This document shows positions 6,952-8,624 of a stretch of 8,624 nucleotides of DNA, in pieces. Made by a program: the position numbers and the translations under genes. The DNA is from DATIJJ01 sp039936115 (GTDB lineage: Bacteria > Pseudomonadota > Gammaproteobacteria > DSM-16500). The stretch lies in the NCBI GenBank assembly GCA_039936115.1, contig JBDTIZ010000186.1, forward strand, positions 1 through 8,624, written 5' to 3'. The notes below the pieces were generated by a model. That model was not told the DNA's origin. It did no database searches and saw only the letters and a program-made list of their open reading frames with translations. Positions within the stretch are counted from its first letter, which is position 1. Each line of letters begins with the position of its first letter.

Positions 6952-6967
6952 ATGTTGTTTACAACAT
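6952..6967. promoter_or_regulatory. Perfect palindrome, candidate operator upstream of the amidase gene
   Basis: ATGTTGT, TT, ACAACAT is a perfect 7-bp inverted repeat with a 2-bp centre, 61 bp before the amidase start codon. It overlaps TTGTTT (6955-6960), which with TCTAAT (6979-6984) at 18-bp spacing forms a weak sigma-70-like promoter. A dimeric repressor binding here would block that promoter. The regulator is unknown, and both sites are called from pattern only. Confidence 0.4.
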
Positions 6968-7028
6968 ATTTTATAAAATCTAATAACCGTAAGATCTTCA
7001 ATATACTAACTTTTATAGAGCATAATGT

Positions 7029-8297
7029 ATGAAATCTGGTCGAATGTTTGTTTCTCCTGAAGAGGGCAAGAGAGAAGATTCTTTTTATATCACAAAAAAA
7101 GAAGTCTCTCCAGAATGTGAAGGTTCGTTAGATAATCTTACTTTTGCTGTAAAAGATGTGATAGACATCAAAGGACAAAAAACCAGTTGTGGAAATCCCA
7201 CATGGCTGAACTATCACCCCGCTTCCCAAAAACATGCTTATTGTGTTCAACAATTATTAACAAGTGGTGCTAAATGTTTTGGTAAAACTATTCTAGGAGA
7301 ATTTTGTTCTGGCAGTACAGGAATAAATCATTTTTATGGAATGACGCCAAATCCAAAAGCTCCTACAAGAGTTCCAGGAGGTTCTTCTAGTGGATCAGCA
7401 TCAATAGTTGCAGCAGGTATTGTTGATTTTTCTTTAGGGACGGATACAGCAGGATCAGTACGTTTACCGGCCAGTTTTTGTGGTATATATGGTTTTAGAC
7501 CTTCCTACGGTATTATTTCAATGGACGGAATACAAAGCTTCTCGCCGAGCTTTGATACGGTAGGGATATTTGCAGGGAAAATTGATGTAATAGAACGAGT
7601 TTTGGAAGTACTTTACCCCCATCCGCCAGAATCAAAACTTGAAAAGATTGAGAATTTTTTTGTATTGGAAGATTGTTTATTGTTGGCTCCTTTAGAGCAG
7701 CGAAGAAGAATTCAAAAATTTATTGATGAGAGTTGTGAAGCATTAGGATTAAAACCCAAATTAATTCAATTAATAGACATTCATTCCAAAGCTAACGAAA
7801 AAGAAATTGGTCTCAGCTCAGTATTTAGAGAAGTTCTTTGCGGAGAGATATGGGAAAATTTGGCTCCTTGGATCAAGGAAGTCAATTTAGAATTCGGAAA
7901 ATCAACATTTGTAGATTTTAGTTATATGGCGAGTGTAACTCAAGAAAAAATGGACGCAGCAAGAAAACATATGATGTTATATTCTAGTGCACTTAGAAGT
8001 TTTTTACCTCCAGGAAGTTTACTTTGCATTCCAACTACCCCTGATGTTGCCCCCTTCAGACAAGCAGAATATCAGCAGGTTAATCAATTCAACTATGATA
8101 AATTGCGCCCATTAATTGCGTTAGCAAGTGTGGGAGGCTTACCACAAGCAACTATCCCTTTAGAATGTCTCGATTCTCCTCCATTAGGAGTATCTCTATT
8201 AAGTGGTTTCAAACAAGATTATTTTTTAATTAACTCAGTAAAAATGATATTAAAAATACTTAATGAGCCAAAAGAAGAGATGCGTCTTAAATATTAG
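7029..8297 (+). CDS. Amidase signature family hydrolase
   Basis: Hydrolase of the amidase signature superfamily (GatA, FAAH, indoleacetamide hydrolase, AtzF), which cleaves C-N amide bonds with a Ser-cisSer-Lys triad. All three residues are visible: K42 (FAVKDVIDIKG), cis-Ser S119 (PGGSSSGSA) and nucleophile S143 (GTDTAGSVRLPASFCG). The 24-residue gap between the serines equals that of FAAH (217 and 241). The length of 422 residues is somewhat short for the family (commonly 450-500). The conserved core is complete, while the substrate-determining C-terminal half is divergent. No signal peptide is seen, so it is probably cytoplasmic. It is not expected to be GatA, since no gatB or gatC neighbour is present in the window. 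The substrate cannot be told from sequence. The start is ATG 7029 after a weak AGAG; an in-frame ATG at 7044 is an alternative. It overlaps the convergent VUT gene by 11 bp. Confidence 0.93.
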   Translation: MKSGRMFVSPEEGKREDSFYITKKEVSPECEGSLDNLTFAVKDVIDIKGQKTSCGNPTWLNYHPASQKHAYCVQQLLTSGAKCFGKTILGEFCSGSTGINHFYGMTPNPKAPTRVPGGSSSGSASIVAAGIVDFSLGTDTAGSVRLPASFCGIYGFRPSYGIISMDGIQSFSPSFDTVGIFAGKIDVIERVLEVLYPHPPESKLEKIENFFVLEDCLLLAPLEQRRRIQKFIDESCEALGLKPKLIQLIDIHSKANEKEIGLSSVFREVLCGEIWENLAPWIKEVNLEFGKSTFVDFSYMASVTQEKMDAARKHMMLYSSALRSFLPPGSLLCIPTTPDVAPFRQAEYQQVNQFNYDKLRPLIALASVGGLPQATIPLECLDSPPLGVSLLSGFKQDYFLINSVKMILKILNEPKEEMRLKY

Positions 8298-8624
8298 ATC
8301 TTTTTGGGGTTCCGCTTAAACTGAATGGATTATAATTTGCGTCGTAGTCATAAACATCAATCCCTTCTTTTTTCTTTAAAAAGCTACTGATCATGTAAAT
8401 TAGAGGGATTGTTGCAACGCACCACAAGACTTTGTAACCATATGCCAATATCATATTCGGCAATAATTGAGTTTTAAAGTCTAGCTTGTCAGAAAATCCA
8501 ATTACTCCACCCACTACTTGTAAAACAGCTTCCCCAATCATAGTGGATCCTAAAAGCCTAGCCCATAAATATTGACCAGCTAAAATAACTTTCGATTGAG
8601 AAATCAAAAAATCGTTTATACGCG
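8287..8624 (-). CDS. VUT-family (queuosine precursor transporter type) membrane protein, C-terminal part
   Basis: Partial gene. The stop is inside the window and the reading frame runs open through the right edge; the codons before the apparent TTG start at 8607 read RINDF and remain open, so the true start lies outside. About 112 residues are visible, roughly the C-terminal half of a ~220-250 residue protein. Family features include YLWARLLGSTMIGEAVLQ (the conserved R-x-x-GST/S-x-x-GE segment) and a hydrophobic segment at LQVVGGVIGF. A second membrane segment is LAYGYKVLWCVATIPLIYMI, and the cytoplasmic tail is LKKKEGIDVYDYDANYNPF. VUT proteins such as E. coli YhhQ import queuosine precursors across the inner membrane. 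The substrate for this copy is inferred from the family. It is convergent with the amidase, with no terminator between them that I can see. Confidence 0.85.
   Translation of the reverse strand, partial: RINDFLISQSKVILAGQYLWARLLGSTMIGEAVLQVVGGVIGFSDKLDFKTQLLPNMILAYGYKVLWCVATIPLIYMISSFLKKKEGIDVYDYDANYNPFSLSGTPKRSNI

Larger units (their letters stand above)
6764..7028. other. Intergenic region with inverted repeats
   Basis: An AT-rich non-coding stretch of 265 bp between the gene fragment and the amidase. It holds two perfect inverted repeats (listed separately) and a short direct repeat, TCGGTA, at 6922-6927 and 6934-6939. It also contains a weak promoter candidate for the amidase. I see no tRNA, no convincing riboswitch and no transposon end. 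Confidence 0.6.

Overview
The window looks like an accessory region of an AT-rich gammaproteobacterial genome. A Legionella-like host is my best guess, from codon use and from the style of the insertion-sequence, amidase and VUT proteins. That assignment is an impression, not a computed result.

Layout: (1) 1-779 holds an IS6-family insertion sequence. Its transposase gene is on the minus strand and intact, but the end of the element beside the start codon is missing. (2) 780-6381 is a complete Tn3-family transposon of 5602 bp, bounded by perfect 38-bp inverted repeats that begin GGGG. It carries three genes and almost nothing else: a full-length tnpA on the minus strand, and a divergent plus-strand pair that overlaps by 23 bp or less. 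The pair encodes a DUF1016/YhcG-type PD-(D/E)XK nuclease-like protein and a tyrosine recombinase. The 89-bp gap between the divergent units contains an inverted repeat with 16-bp arms (14 of 16 paired) around a 6-bp centre. This has the architecture of a tyrosine-recombinase crossover site and is the probable cointegrate resolution site. (3) 6382-6763 is the apparent 3' part of an unrecognised gene whose reading frame runs back into the transposon end. (4) 6764-7028 is a non-coding stretch with two perfect inverted repeats, one close to a possible promoter. (5) 7029-8297 is an amidase-signature enzyme with all three catalytic residues. (6) 8287-8624, minus strand, is the C-terminal half of a VUT-family (queuosine-precursor transporter type) membrane protein that continues past the window. 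It converges on the amidase with an 11-bp overlap.

How the genes may work together: TnpA would carry out replicative transposition using the 38-bp ends, and the tyrosine recombinase would resolve cointegrates at the intergenic site. The nuclease-like gene lies between the resolution site and the recombinase gene and is apparently co-translated with the recombinase. It is therefore either the only cargo of a minimal transposon or a working part of it. This is the most interesting point in the window. The 5 bp on either side of the transposon do not match (TATAA against TAATT), the IS6 element has lost one end at the junction, and the gene on the other side has lost its 5' part. Together these suggest a rearrangement or adjacent deletion after insertion.
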